NCBI GenBank assembly: GCA_025517465.1
Contig: JAOPKE010000002.1
Span: forward strand, 372,001 to 436,000
Reading direction: 5' to 3'
From: Halobacteria archaeon HArc-gm2
GTDB taxonomy: Archaea; Halobacteriota; Halobacteria; Halobacteriales; Haloarculaceae
DNA length: 64,000 nt
Under the pieces are notes generated by a model that was not told the origin of the DNA, made no database searches, and saw nothing but the letters and a program-made list of their open reading frames with translations. Of the stretch, positions 23,295 to 32,324 are shown piece by piece. A program made the translations under genes and the position numbers. The stretch's first letter is position 1. Every line of letters begins with the position of its first letter.

Positions 23295-24674
23295 TCACCT
23301 CGCGCGAGGAATCACGTCGATACCGTCGCTCGGCTGCAACGTAATCTGCATCGACAGATCCAGCGGTTGAGTAGTCACGGGGTCGAACTGGAAGCGCTGG
23401 CATAGCGTCGCCAAGATAAGCCTAGCTTCCATCGTGGCGAAGCGCATCCCGATGCAGTGGCGGGGGCCGCCCCCAAAGGGGTAGTAGGCGTACTCGGGCA
23501 GGGCCTCCTCCATCGATTCCGTCCAGCGCTCGGGCCGGAAGGTATCGGGGTCGTCGTACCACCGCTCGTCGCGGTGGACGTTCCACTGGGGGAGCGACAG
23601 CGTCGACCCGGCGGGGATGGTGTACCCGCCGAGTTCGACGTCGGTCGTGGGCTCGCGGAAGATGACGAACGCGGGCGGGTAAAGCCGCAGGGCCTCCTGG
23701 ATGACGCGCTCCAGGTAGGGCAGGTCGGACAGGTCCGCAGCCGTCGGCGTCCCGCTACCCAGCGCGTCCAGTTCCTCGTGGACGCGGACCTGTTTCTCCG
23801 GGTTCGTCGCGAGCAAGAAAATCGCATAGGTCAGCGTCAGCGCCGTCGTCTCGTGGCCGGCGAACAGAAAGGTCATCAGTTGCTCGCGGACGCGCTGGGA
23901 CTCCATCGTCGTCCCGTCCGGGTACTCCCGTTCCAGGAGCAGGGAGAGCAGGTCGTCGCGTTCCTCGTCTTCCGCCTGCCGCTCGGCAATAATCGCGTCC
24001 ACCGCGCCGAAAAAGTCCTGGACGGCGCGCTTGCAGCGGAGGTTGGCGGGCGTGGGGACCCAGAGCGGGAGGTACGCCGAGAACCCCGAGGTGTCGAAGC
24101 GCTCGGCGATAGTCTCGCTGGCGTGCCCGATGGCGGTCTGCTTGTCCCGGACGTCCACGTCGAGCAGCGTCTTGGCCAGGACGTCGAGCGTCAGTCCCTT
24201 CAGGCGGTCGTCGATGCGGACAGGCTCACCCGAGGGCAGGCTATCCGCGAACCCGCTGGCGTACTCGCCCATCATCGGTGCGTGGGTCTCGATGCGCTCG
24301 CGGTAGAACGCGGGCTGGATGAGGTTCCGGTCCCGCTGCCACTCGTCGCCGCTGGTCGAGATGAGTCCCGTCGGTGCGATGGCGCCGATGGACTGCTCGA
24401 CGACGGTCCCCTTGACGAACTCCCGGTCACGCTCGACCAGGACGGTCTGGATGTCGTCGGGATGGGTGAGCATGTAGCCGTTCGTGCCCGCGATGCGGTA
24501 GTGGACGACGTCGCTGTCGAACTCCTCCCGGCAGCGCTCGTAGAACGCGAAGGGGTCGCGGACGAACTGGAAGGTGTTGCCCGCCAGCGGGAGTCCGTCC
24601 GGACCCGGCGGCGTCTCCCCGGGCGCCCGCTCCACCCGTCGCTCGGCCTCGCCGTCGCCGTGGCTGGTTGCCAT
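23295..24674 (-). CDS. cytochrome P450
   Basis: 459-aa soluble P450. It shows the proline-rich start (PPGPDGLPLAGNTFQFVRDP), the I-helix oxygen-activation motif AGHETTA (about 263-269), the K-helix ExxR (EALR), the PERW motif (FRPERW) and the heme loop FGGGPRHCIGMRF with thiolate Cys407. There is no membrane anchor, so it is cytoplasmic and needs separate electron donors; none is adjacent. The substrate is unknown. The start at 24674 is the first ATG before a recognisable P450 N terminus. Confidence 0.95.
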   Translation of the reverse strand: MATSHGDGEAERRVERAPGETPPGPDGLPLAGNTFQFVRDPFAFYERCREEFDSDVVHYRIAGTNGYMLTHPDDIQTVLVERDREFVKGTVVEQSIGAIAPTGLISTSGDEWQRDRNLIQPAFYRERIETHAPMMGEYASGFADSLPSGEPVRIDDRLKGLTLDVLAKTLLDVDVRDKQTAIGHASETIAERFDTSGFSAYLPLWVPTPANLRCKRAVQDFFGAVDAIIAERQAEDEERDDLLSLLLEREYPDGTTMESQRVREQLMTFLFAGHETTALTLTYAIFLLATNPEKQVRVHEELDALGSGTPTAADLSDLPYLERVIQEALRLYPPAFVIFREPTTDVELGGYTIPAGSTLSLPQWNVHRDERWYDDPDTFRPERWTESMEEALPEYAYYPFGGGPRHCIGMRFATMEARLILATLCQRFQFDPVTTQPLDLSMQITLQPSDGIDVIPRAR

Positions 24675-24815
24675 CGTTCGACGGTTGACGCGCCCGTCCC
24701 AAGTCCGTTCCCCCGCGCTGGTGAGGGCCGTTTATGCGATATCCACCGCTGGCCATCTCGGGCGCCCGCCGCCCCAGAGTGCAAGGTACTTTCCGTCCTC
24801 TCACGTAGCGCGAGT

Positions 24816-26504
24816 ATGGACGAGTTCGCTGCGGACACGAAGGTCGAGTGGCGCGAGTGGGGCCCCGCGGCGTTCGAGGACGCCGCCGAGGCCGGCAAGC
24901 CGCTGTTGCTCGCGCTGACGGTGCCGTGGAGTTCGGAGTGTCGCGAGATGGACCGGCGGACCTACGGCGAACCGCGCATCGCCGCCAACGTCAACGACGG
25001 CTTCGTCCCGGTCCGGGTCGACGCCGACCGGCATCCGCGCGTCCGCGAGCGCTACAACATGGGCGGGTTCCCGTCGACGGTGTTCCTCACGCCCGAAGGG
25101 ACGGTGCTCTCCGGCGCGACCTACCTCGGTCCGGACGGCTTCCGGGACATCCTCGACGGCGTGCGCGAGACGTGGGACGCGAAGGGGGAGGAGGCCGGGT
25201 CTGTCCCCCGCTCGGTCGGGGCCGGCGTCCCGCCCGCGGGCGAAGTCACCCCCCGAATCGAGGAGCACATGGTCGAGCAGCTGCTGGGCGCGTACGACGA
25301 GGAGTTCGGCGGCTGGGGCAGCGACGTGAAGTTCCCGATGGCCCGCACCGTCGAGTTCGCGCTCGTCCGCGCACGCGACCAGGCCACCCGCACGCTGGAA
25401 GCCATCCGGACCCACCTCCGGGACACGTACGACGGTGGTTTCTACCGTTTCGCCACCAACCGCGACTGGTCGGAGGCCCGCAGCGAGAAACTGCTCGACG
25501 AGAACGCCGCCATCCTCCGGGCGTTCGCCCACGCCTATCGCTACACCGGCGAGGAGGCCTATCGGGAGACGGCCGAGGGGACGGTGGAGTACCTGACGAC
25601 GACACTCTGGGATGGCGAGGCGCGTAGTGCCTCGGAAAATGCGAGCGGGGAGCAGAGCGACCCGCGAGCAACGCGGGGCGCCTTCGCCGGCAGTCAGGCT
25701 GGCGACAGTTCGTACGCGCAGCTCCAGGCCACCGAGCGGGAGGAATCGGACGCGCCCCACGTCGACGCCACCGTCTTCGCCGACCGCAACGGCGTCGCCG
25801 TCGACGCGCTGTGTACCTACGCCGCCTACACCGACGACGAGCGCGCACAGCGATACGCCGAGCGCGCCCGCGACCACGTCGTCGAACAGCTTGTCGACGA
25901 CGACGGCGCCGTCATCCACTACGCCGACCCGGACGCGGGCGACGTCGGCGAGCGCGGCCTGTTACTCGACCAGGCCCGCGTGCTCCAGGGGCTGACGTCG
26001 TCCTGGCAGGTGCTGGGCGAGGGCGGCCCCGCCACCGCCGTCGCGGACTGGACTTTGGACGAACTGCAGGCCGAGAGCGGTGCGTTCCGCGACGGGCCGG
26101 TGACGGGCGCGGGCCTGCTCTCCGAGCCCCAGTATCCCCTCGACGCCACCGTCGAACTCGCCGACGCACTGGTGGACCTGGCCGAACTCACGGGCGACGA
26201 CGAGTACCGGGAAGCCGCCGAGAGGGCCGTCGCCGCCTTCGCCGGCGCGGCCGACCGGATGGGCGTCGAGGTGGCGGCCTACGCCAGCGTCGCGTCCCGA
26301 CTGCTCGAACCGGCGAGCGTCCGCGTCGGCGCACCGGCGGGCAGCGACCTCCACCGCGCGGCCCTGCGACTGGCGGACCACGAGTCCGTCGTCGTCCCCG
26401 GCGTATCCGATCTGGACGACGTGGCCGAGCAGCGCGTCGACGGCGAGGTGACCGGCACGGCCGAGTCGCCGGCCGAACTCGAAGCGCTCCTGACCGGCGA
26501 GTAG
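24816..26504 (+). CDS. DUF255 / YyaL-type thioredoxin-fold protein with six-hairpin glycosidase-like domain
   Basis: 562 aa from the ATG at 24816 (MDEFAADTKVEWREWGPAAF). The N-terminal ~120 residues are a thioredoxin-like fold (PLLLALTVPWSSECREMDRR, MGGFPSTVFLTPEGTVL). The rest is an alpha/alpha-barrel domain (GGWGSDVKFPM, DGGFYRFATNRDWSEARSEK, LLDENAAILRAFAHAYRYTG). The usual CHWCH-type active site is reduced to SSEC, so redox activity is doubtful. Near residue 268 a 20-residue segment ARSASENASGEQSDPRATRG interrupts the family pattern and looks like an in-frame insertion. It is divergent from the P450 gene, with about 140 bp shared. Confidence 0.88.
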   Translation: MDEFAADTKVEWREWGPAAFEDAAEAGKPLLLALTVPWSSECREMDRRTYGEPRIAANVNDGFVPVRVDADRHPRVRERYNMGGFPSTVFLTPEGTVLSGATYLGPDGFRDILDGVRETWDAKGEEAGSVPRSVGAGVPPAGEVTPRIEEHMVEQLLGAYDEEFGGWGSDVKFPMARTVEFALVRARDQATRTLEAIRTHLRDTYDGGFYRFATNRDWSEARSEKLLDENAAILRAFAHAYRYTGEEAYRETAEGTVEYLTTTLWDGEARSASENASGEQSDPRATRGAFAGSQAGDSSYAQLQATEREESDAPHVDATVFADRNGVAVDALCTYAAYTDDERAQRYAERARDHVVEQLVDDDGAVIHYADPDAGDVGERGLLLDQARVLQGLTSSWQVLGEGGPATAVADWTLDELQAESGAFRDGPVTGAGLLSEPQYPLDATVELADALVDLAELTGDDEYREAAERAVAAFAGAADRMGVEVAAYASVASRLLEPASVRVGAPAGSDLHRAALRLADHESVVVPGVSDLDDVAEQRVDGEVTGTAESPAELEALLTGE

Positions 26505-26586
26505 GCAGGTCCCTCCGACAGGCCGGCAACTGACAACCCGGTCAAACCGGCGGTGCGTTTTTGGATGCGGACCGAGAACGACTGGT

Positions 26587-27390
26587 ATGCCCAACCTGCG
26601 CGACCTCGGCCTCTCGGAGTACGAAGCCCGCGCGTTCCGATCGCTGCTCGACACCGGTCCGACAACGGCCAAGGAGTTGTCTCGCGCGAGCGACGTCCCG
26701 ATGGGGCGCATCTACGACGTGCTCAACAGCCTGGAGACGCTGAACCTCGTCCGGAGCCAGGCCGCCAGCCGGCCCAAGAAGTTCGTCGCCGTCGAACCGG
26801 AGACCGCCCTCGACAGGCTGCTGGAGGACCGCAAACGCCAGCTCGAGGAGAAGGCCAGTCAGTACGAAAGCATCGTCGACGAACTCGCCGACCAGATGGA
26901 GTCCGCCGAACCGGTCGACGAGCCGTTCTGGACGGCCGCCGTCGGTCCGGGAGAGACCGTCGATCTGCTCGTCGAGCGCCTGGCGGCCGCGGACGACCGC
27001 ATCGTCGTGGTCGGTTCGGTCCCCTCCCAGCAGTTCGACGTCACCGAGGCCGCCGACCGCATCGTCGACGAGATCGAACGCGCCCTCGAACGCGACGTCG
27101 AGGTGTTCATGTTGCTCCCGCCGGCGTTCTACGAGCACATCCCGACCGAGCGCGGACGCGACTACCAGCGTCGCCTCCAGAACTACGACCGGTTCAACTA
27201 CCGGGCCAGCGACGAGATAACGTCGACGTTCGAGATCATCGACGACGTCGAGGTCTGTATCGAGGTGCCCCACCCGATGGGCGGGTCGACGTTCGCGATG
27301 ATCGACCTGAAGGACCCCGAGTTCGCCGACGAGGTGTACGAGGAGTTCCGGCCACAGTGGGACGGAGCGCGGAGGGTCTCGGGAGCCTGA
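26587..27390 (+). CDS. TrmB family transcriptional regulator
   Basis: 267 aa. The N-terminal winged helix (LGLSEYEARAFRSLLDTGPT, ELSRASDVPMGRIYDVLNSL) is followed by a coiled coil (ALDRLLEDRKRQLEEKASQY) and the TrmB C-terminal phospholipase-D-like ligand domain (RIVVVGSVPSQQFDVTEAAD ... MIDLKDPEFADEVYEEF). TrmB proteins sense sugars or related metabolites. A TATA-like gcgttttt (about 26552-26559) precedes the ATG by about 28 bp. The target is unknown. Confidence 0.92.
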   Translation: MPNLRDLGLSEYEARAFRSLLDTGPTTAKELSRASDVPMGRIYDVLNSLETLNLVRSQAASRPKKFVAVEPETALDRLLEDRKRQLEEKASQYESIVDELADQMESAEPVDEPFWTAAVGPGETVDLLVERLAAADDRIVVVGSVPSQQFDVTEAADRIVDEIERALERDVEVFMLLPPAFYEHIPTERGRDYQRRLQNYDRFNYRASDEITSTFEIIDDVEVCIEVPHPMGGSTFAMIDLKDPEFADEVYEEFRPQWDGARRVSGA

Positions 27391-27482
27391 CCCACGGCTT
27401 CTACCTGGACCTGACTGCCGACTGACGCGACGTCTCCCCGGAATCGCCCCGTTTATCCACGTCCGGAAGTGACGCTCCGACA

Positions 27483-28211
27483 ATGGAGTGTCGGCAGTGC
27501 GCCTCGTCGCTGGACCGACCGGGCGACTACTGCCTGGTCTGCCGGACGGCCAACGCCGACACCGTCGTGCTGGAACTCGAGAGGGATCGGGCGACCGTCA
27601 CTGCCCTCCTCGACGAGGACGTCGTCGGTGCCCGGACGATAACGACGACGCCGGAGGACGCCGACGACGGCGAGGCGAACGTCGTCGAACTCCGGAACTT
27701 CGCGGGACTGATCGCCGACGAGGTCCGCCGCAAGCGCCCGGAGGAGGTGTACGTCACCGGGGACCGCGACGTCGTCGCGGCGGTCCGCTCGCAGCTTCAC
27801 TATCCGTTCTACCGCGTCGAGGCCGAGAACCCGGTCGAGCACGTCGTCGAACGCCGCGGTGAACCGGCCCTGGAGGTGGTCGAGGCCTCGCTCTCCGAGA
27901 AGCTCGGCGGCTCGCACTCGACGCTCGTCGGCGGCCGTGCGGGCAAGCGCGCCCTCGAAACCGTCGCCGCCCACCCGCACGTGAAGAAGGTCATCCCCGG
28001 CCCCATCGACGCCGGCGGCTCCGGGTCCCGAACCGGCGTTCGGGCCAAGGCGACCCGCGCCGACCAGCACGGCAACGTCCGCCTGCTCATCCGCGACGGC
28101 TCCTCCGTCCAGGAGAACCGCATCGTCACCACCGCCGGGGACCGCGAACTCGGCGAGCGCGTCCGCGCCGACCTCAACGACGCCCTGCAGGAGACTGAGC
28201 TTCAGGAGTGA
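27483..28211 (+). CDS. DUF2103 family zinc-binding protein
   Basis: 242 aa. The N-terminal zinc ribbon uses C3, C6, C17 and C20 (MECRQCASSLDRPGDYCLVC). The central region follows, then a C-terminal domain with GGSHSTLVGGRAGKRALETV and HPHVKKVIPGPIDAGGSGS, typical of DUF2103. It is a predicted cytosolic metal- or nucleic-acid-binding protein. In haloarchaea it commonly sits upstream of the L37Ae-RpoP genes, as here, with a repeat unit between. Confidence 0.85.
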   Translation: MECRQCASSLDRPGDYCLVCRTANADTVVLELERDRATVTALLDEDVVGARTITTTPEDADDGEANVVELRNFAGLIADEVRRKRPEEVYVTGDRDVVAAVRSQLHYPFYRVEAENPVEHVVERRGEPALEVVEASLSEKLGGSHSTLVGGRAGKRALETVAAHPHVKKVIPGPIDAGGSGSRTGVRAKATRADQHGNVRLLIRDGSSVQENRIVTTAGDRELGERVRADLNDALQETELQE

Positions 28212-28237
28212 GGTGGCGATGACCCGACCAATCACGG

Positions 28238-28400
28238 GGTGGGAATGAAAGGGGCGGCGGGCTCGACGACGGCAGCCGAAGTAAGCACCGAGCGTAGCGA
28301 GGCGCGTGGTTCGAGAGAGCGGAGCTCTCTCGTCATCACGAAAATCTCCGATTTTCGGACGACAGCGAGGCTCCCGAGTCGAGCCCGCCGGGGCTTTCGA
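28238..28400 (+). repeat. single REPIN-like unit with nested hairpin block, locus S2
   Basis: One unit in the gap between DUF2103 and L37Ae: ggtgggaatgaaaggggc at the left, ggggctttcg at the right, a perfect 12-bp stem GGCGGGCTCGAC (28256-28267) with GTCGAGCCCGCC (28378-28389), and the conserved TAAGCACCGAGCGTAGCGAG. Inside lie two more hairpins: GAGAGAGC/GCTCTCTC (28313-28331) and CGAAAATC/GATTTTCG (28339-28357). The 19-mer CTCTCTCGTCATCACGAAA (28325-28343) recurs inverted at locus S3. Confidence 0.85.
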
Positions 28401-28505
28401 GTTGTTGTCTACCGTCGCCGTCTCGTTCTCACTGCCGTGCCATCCCGCTGCTCCTGGCCCCAACTCAACAGGTTTATTTGGCCGCTGTGCCGATACCACG
28501 ATACT

Positions 28506-28784
28506 ATGGCCAGTAACAAGGGACGGACCGGCAGCGCCGGTCGCTTCGGGGCCCGCTACGGGCGCGTCGCCCGCCGCCGGGTCGCCGACATCGAGTCCGA
28601 CATGAACGACGACCACGCGTGCCCCGAGTGCGGGAAGGACCGCGTCGACCGCCAGGGAACGGGTATCTGGGAGTGTGGCTACTGCGGCTACAAGTACACC
28701 GGTGGCACCTACCGACCGCAGACCCCCGGCGGAAAGACCGTTCGCCGGTCCATCCGCGCGGCACTCGCCGACGACGAGGAATAA
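28506..28784 (+). CDS. rpl37ae: 50S ribosomal protein L37Ae
   Basis: 92 aa, [20 protein letters not shown], with the C4 zinc ribbon CPEC...CGYC ([20 protein letters not shown] then [12 protein letters not shown]). It is a component of the large ribosomal subunit in archaea and eukaryotes. A TATA-like gtttatttgg (28471-28480) lies about 28 bp before the ATG. Its stop overlaps the start of rpoP (taATG), so the two are translationally coupled. Confidence 0.97.
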   Translation: MASNKGRTGSAGRFGARYGRVARRRVADIESDMNDDHACPECGKDRVDRQGTGIWECGYCGYKYTGGTYRPQTPGGKTVRRSIRAALADDEE

Positions 28785-28918
28785 TGAGCTACAAGTGTTC
28801 CCGCTGCAAGCGCGACGTGACGCTCGACGAGTACGGCGGCGTCCGCTGTCCGTACTGCGGCCACCGCGTGCTGCTGAAGGAGCGCTCGCGCGACGTCAAG
28901 GAAGTCGACGTCAAGTAG
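28784..28918 (+). CDS. rpoP: DNA-directed RNA polymerase subunit P
   Basis: 44 aa, the normal length for archaeal RpoP (Rpb12). The zinc ribbon is C5-SR-C8 and C22-PY-C25 ([40 protein letters not shown]). It is a small structural subunit of archaeal RNA polymerase. The start overlaps the last base of the L37Ae stop. Confidence 0.97.
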   Translation: MSYKCSRCKRDVTLDEYGGVRCPYCGHRVLLKERSRDVKEVDVK

Positions 28919-28933
28919 TCCGAGGGCGGTAGC

Positions 28934-29182
28934 GTGGACCACGAAGCTGTTCTCTCCTTCGAATACGACGACGGTGAGCGGGCGCGCCGGGTCGAGCGGA
29001 GCGTCCGGCCGGAAGTCGGCGACATCGACGGCGACCGCACGACGGCGACGCTCGACCGTGACGGCGCCGTCGTGAGCGTGCGAGTCGCGGCGGCCGACCT
29101 CGTCGCGCTCCGGGCGGGCGTCAACACCTGGTCGACGCTGGTGGGCGTGGCCGAGCGGGCCGGTGCGGCCGATCTGCGGTAG
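28934..29182 (+). CDS. pcc1: KEOPS complex subunit Pcc1
   Basis: 82 aa with a GTG start at 28934. The Pcc1/CTAG fold is seen as VERSVRPEVGDIDGDRTTAT and VSVRVAAADLVALRAGVNTW. Pcc1 is the dimerisation subunit of KEOPS, which makes the universal t6A modification of tRNAs reading ANN codons. It lies 15 bp after rpoP in the conserved archaeal ribosome/transcription group. Confidence 0.9.
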   Translation: MDHEAVLSFEYDDGERARRVERSVRPEVGDIDGDRTTATLDRDGAVVSVRVAAADLVALRAGVNTWSTLVGVAERAGAADLR

Positions 29183-29326
29183 TCGCAGCCGAGCGGGCCC
29201 GTCGACGCACTCGTTCTGGGGCCGGGTCGACGGGGGGTATGGCGGCGAACTATTATACTGTTGTAACTCCGGGTGTCACGTAGATGAACAGATCGTGGGG
29301 GACGACCACGGCGAGGACGCCGACGT

Positions 29327-31684
29327 ATGGTGAGTGAGCTCGAGGCGGACTACCGGGTGGTGCAGGGCGAGGCGGCGACGAGACTCCTCTACGTCGACGC
29401 CGACGAGGAGACGATGGCGACGGTCGCCACGTACGTCGAACGGGAGTACTCAGACGTCGAGCTCGTCGGGACGACGGATGCCGGGGCGGCGGTCGACACG
29501 CTCCGGTCCGCCGGATGGGGCTGTCTCGTCGTCGGCGGCGACCTCCCGGTCGCCGACCGAAAAGCACTGGTCGAGGCGGCGTCGTGCCCCATCGTCTCCT
29601 TCACGAGGGCCGGTCGGGACGCGGACACCGACCCGGTCGTCGCGGCGGCGACGATGGTCCTGGAGAAGGGGACCGACGAGCGGATCCTGGCGATGCTCGT
29701 CGACAAGGCCCGACAGTTCGCCGGGGCGGGACCGGACGGGGACGACGAACCGCTCGCGCGGACGCTCGCCCGGCTGGGGGACGCCGACGAGGACATCGCG
29801 TGTTTCGTCGTCGACGACGGCGACCTCGCCTGGGCCAGCCGGCCCTTCGAGGCGACGTTTCCGGTCGCTGCGGCGGACGTTCCGGACGGGGACTTCGACG
29901 ACCGGCTCGCCGCGGTGTTCGGGGGCGTCCCGGACCCCGGCGCGTCGCTGGTGACCGTCGAGACAGACGACGCGGGCTCGGCCAGCGCGGACTCGGCCGG
30001 CGAGGGTCCAGTGCTGCGCTACTATCGATACGCCAGCCACCGGATCCCGGGCGAGCGCCGGCTGGACGTGTTCGAGGACGTGACCGACAGGGTCGAGCGC
30101 GAGACTCGCTCGGGGCTGTACGAGCTCCTCGTCGAGCAGGCCCGCGACGGGCTCTACGTCTTCGACGCCGACGGCGTCGTCGTGTTCACCAACGAGGCGT
30201 TCGCGTCGATGCTCGGCTACGACCCCGAGGACCTGATCGGGAAACACGCCGCGGAGATATTCGCGGAGGGCGAACTGCACGCGGCCCAGCGGGACATCAA
30301 GAACGTGGTCAGCTCCGAGGACACCGGCGGCGCGGGGGACCGGACGTTCCTCGACTGTCACGGCGACCCGGTCCCGGTGTCGGTCAACTACACCGTCCTG
30401 GCCGGCGACGAGACCGACTTCGACGGGTTCGTCTGCGTCGCGCGCGACGTCACCGAACGTCGAAAGCGCGAACGCGAACTCGCGGCCCGACGCGACGAAC
30501 TGGCCCGCATCAACCGCGCCGATGCGCTGGTGCAGGACGTCGTCCGCGAACTGGGCCAGGTCGCCTCGCGCGACGAACTCGAACGGGCGGTGTGTGAGTG
30601 CCTCATCGAAGTCGACGGCGTGACCCTGGCGTGGGTCGGCAACCGCGAGGGTGCCAGTGACCGCATCGTTCCGGGCACCGTCGTGGGCGAGCCCAGACAG
30701 TACCTCCACGACCTGCTGGCGTCGACGTCCGTGGAAGGGGCGACGGGCGGCCCGGCAATGCGTGCCGTCCGGACGGGCGACGTCAGGCTAGCCGCGGACC
30801 TCCGCGAGGGCGACCGGGAGGACGTCTGGCGTTCGCTGGCGCTGTCCCACGACCTCTACTCGCTGGCGACGATCCCGCTGATTCACGGCGAAACCGTCCA
30901 CGGCGTCCTCGCCGTCTACGGCGACCGACCGGAGGCCTTCGGCGACGCGCTGACCGACCGGTTCCACCTGCTCGGTGACACCATCGGGTTCGCGATGACG
31001 GCCGTCCAGAACAGGCGACTGCTCGAGGAGGACGTCACCGTCGAACTGGAGTTCCGGGCCGACAGTGACGAGGCGCGCCTCGTCTGGCTGGCACAGGCCT
31101 GTGACTGTCAGCTGGAGATCGTCGGCTCGGTCGACCTCGGCGAGGACGTGCTCCAGTATCTCGCCGTCGACGGGGCCTCGGTCGAGGCGGTCGCGGACGC
31201 CGCGGTCGAGAGCGACGCCGTCACCGGCGCCCGCGTCATCCGGGCCGAAGGGTCCGAGGCGGGCGTGGTCGAACTCCGGACGCCCTGGTCGCTACGCTCG
31301 GCACTCTCGGAAGTCGGGGCCCGGCTGGAGGCCGCCGTGATCACCCCTGCATCCACTCGAATCGTCGTCGAAGCGCCCAGCGACGCCGACGTCAGGGCCA
31401 TCCACGAGGCCGTCCGCCGCTCGAACCCGGGCGCGACGCTCGTCACCAAGACCGAGGGTGATCGCTCCAGGCTCGACGGCCGGGAGGGAATCGGCGTGAC
31501 GGAGTCTCTCACCGACCGCCAACAGGAAGTTCTCCAGGCGGCCTACCTGGCGGGCTACTACGCCTGGCCCCATGATACGACCGCTGAGGAACTGGCCGAG
31601 TCCCTCGGCATCGCCTCGCCGACGCTCCACCAGCACCTCCGGCGCGCCGAGCGCAACATCCTGGATGCACTCTTTGGCGAGTAA
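29327..31684 (+). CDS. PAS/GAF sensor with HTH-10 (bacterio-opsin activator-like) regulator
   Basis: 785 aa. A degenerate receiver-like region covers about 20-125 (RLLYVDADEETMATVATYVE; the phospho-Asp is not evident). Next comes a linker with a second PAS-like segment, a clear PAS domain (about 270-390: GLYVFDADGVVVFTNEAFAS), a GAF domain (about 410-560), the Bat sensor module (about 570-720) and the C-terminal HTH_10 (LTDRQQEVLQAAYLAGYYAW, LAESLGIASPTLHQHLRRAE). It is a soluble one-component regulator. The promoter has a strong box (ctattatac, about 29250-29258). The gene and the next separate pcc1 from prefoldin, which are usually adjacent. Confidence 0.9.
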   Translation: MVSELEADYRVVQGEAATRLLYVDADEETMATVATYVEREYSDVELVGTTDAGAAVDTLRSAGWGCLVVGGDLPVADRKALVEAASCPIVSFTRAGRDADTDPVVAAATMVLEKGTDERILAMLVDKARQFAGAGPDGDDEPLARTLARLGDADEDIACFVVDDGDLAWASRPFEATFPVAAADVPDGDFDDRLAAVFGGVPDPGASLVTVETDDAGSASADSAGEGPVLRYYRYASHRIPGERRLDVFEDVTDRVERETRSGLYELLVEQARDGLYVFDADGVVVFTNEAFASMLGYDPEDLIGKHAAEIFAEGELHAAQRDIKNVVSSEDTGGAGDRTFLDCHGDPVPVSVNYTVLAGDETDFDGFVCVARDVTERRKRERELAARRDELARINRADALVQDVVRELGQVASRDELERAVCECLIEVDGVTLAWVGNREGASDRIVPGTVVGEPRQYLHDLLASTSVEGATGGPAMRAVRTGDVRLAADLREGDREDVWRSLALSHDLYSLATIPLIHGETVHGVLAVYGDRPEAFGDALTDRFHLLGDTIGFAMTAVQNRRLLEEDVTVELEFRADSDEARLVWLAQACDCQLEIVGSVDLGEDVLQYLAVDGASVEAVADAAVESDAVTGARVIRAEGSEAGVVELRTPWSLRSALSEVGARLEAAVITPASTRIVVEAPSDADVRAIHEAVRRSNPGATLVTKTEGDRSRLDGREGIGVTESLTDRQQEVLQAAYLAGYYAWPHDTTAEELAESLGIASPTLHQHLRRAERNILDALFGE

Positions 31685-31746
31685 AACCTAGGTGGCTAGG
31701 CGTATTCTTGATAGTTACCACGCGGGTATAGTTCAGACGCGAACCA

Positions 31747-32145
31747 ATGACCGAACAGTCCCCGTCTGGCCCGGAAAGCGAGGACTGGCGCGGCATGACC
31801 CCGTGTGACCGTGGTCTCACCGCGCCGATGGTCGACGACGTATTCGGGTTGCTGGCCGACTGGCGACGCCGGACTGTCTGTCGATACTTCGTGACGACCG
31901 GGTCGAACTCCGCCCACGTCGATACGCTTGCCGCCGCAGTCGCGCGGCGCGTCAGCGACGACGAGATCGAAGCCTCCGAAACGCGCGAACAAGCAATCCG
32001 GGCGTCCCTCGTCCACGACCACCTCCCCCGAATGGACGAAGCCGGCGTCCTGGACTTCGACGCCCGCAGCGAGTCGGTCTGCTACTGGGGGAACCCGACG
32101 CTGGAGAAGTGGGCCGAACACGCCGAGGCCGTCACCGACCGGTAG
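31747..32145 (+). CDS. DUF7344-like winged-helix protein
   Basis: 132 aa. The segment [20 protein letters not shown] is typical of the haloarchaeal DUF7344 winged-helix family, followed by a charged linker, [20 protein letters not shown] and [10 protein letters not shown]. It is probably a small DNA-binding regulator. A hairpin cctaggtggctagg (31686-31699), possibly a terminator, separates it from the upstream regulator; a TATA-like gtatagttc lies at about 31725-31733. Confidence 0.8.
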   Translation: MTEQSPSGPESEDWRGMTPCDRGLTAPMVDDVFGLLADWRRRTVCRYFVTTGSNSAHVDTLAAAVARRVSDDEIEASETREQAIRASLVHDHLPRMDEAGVLDFDARSESVCYWGNPTLEKWAEHAEAVTDR

Positions 32146-32324
32146 CGTCCCGCACTCCGCCCCGCCGTCAGTCTCCGCGCCGGTCCCGAACCCTGTCCGT
32201 CCCCGCATCCCGTCCCGCACCCTGTCCGTCCTCTCCGTCTCCCGCTGGCGCTCGTCTTCCACCCCCGGGCCGAGTATGGGTGACAAAGCAATGGTTTTTC
32301 AGTGAGGGACTCAACCCTCCGACC

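Noticed and set aside
23457-24815. N-terminal extension of the DUF255 frame over the P450 gene
   Set aside because: It reads antisense to the P450 and lacks similarity; the thioredoxin-like domain begins at 24816.
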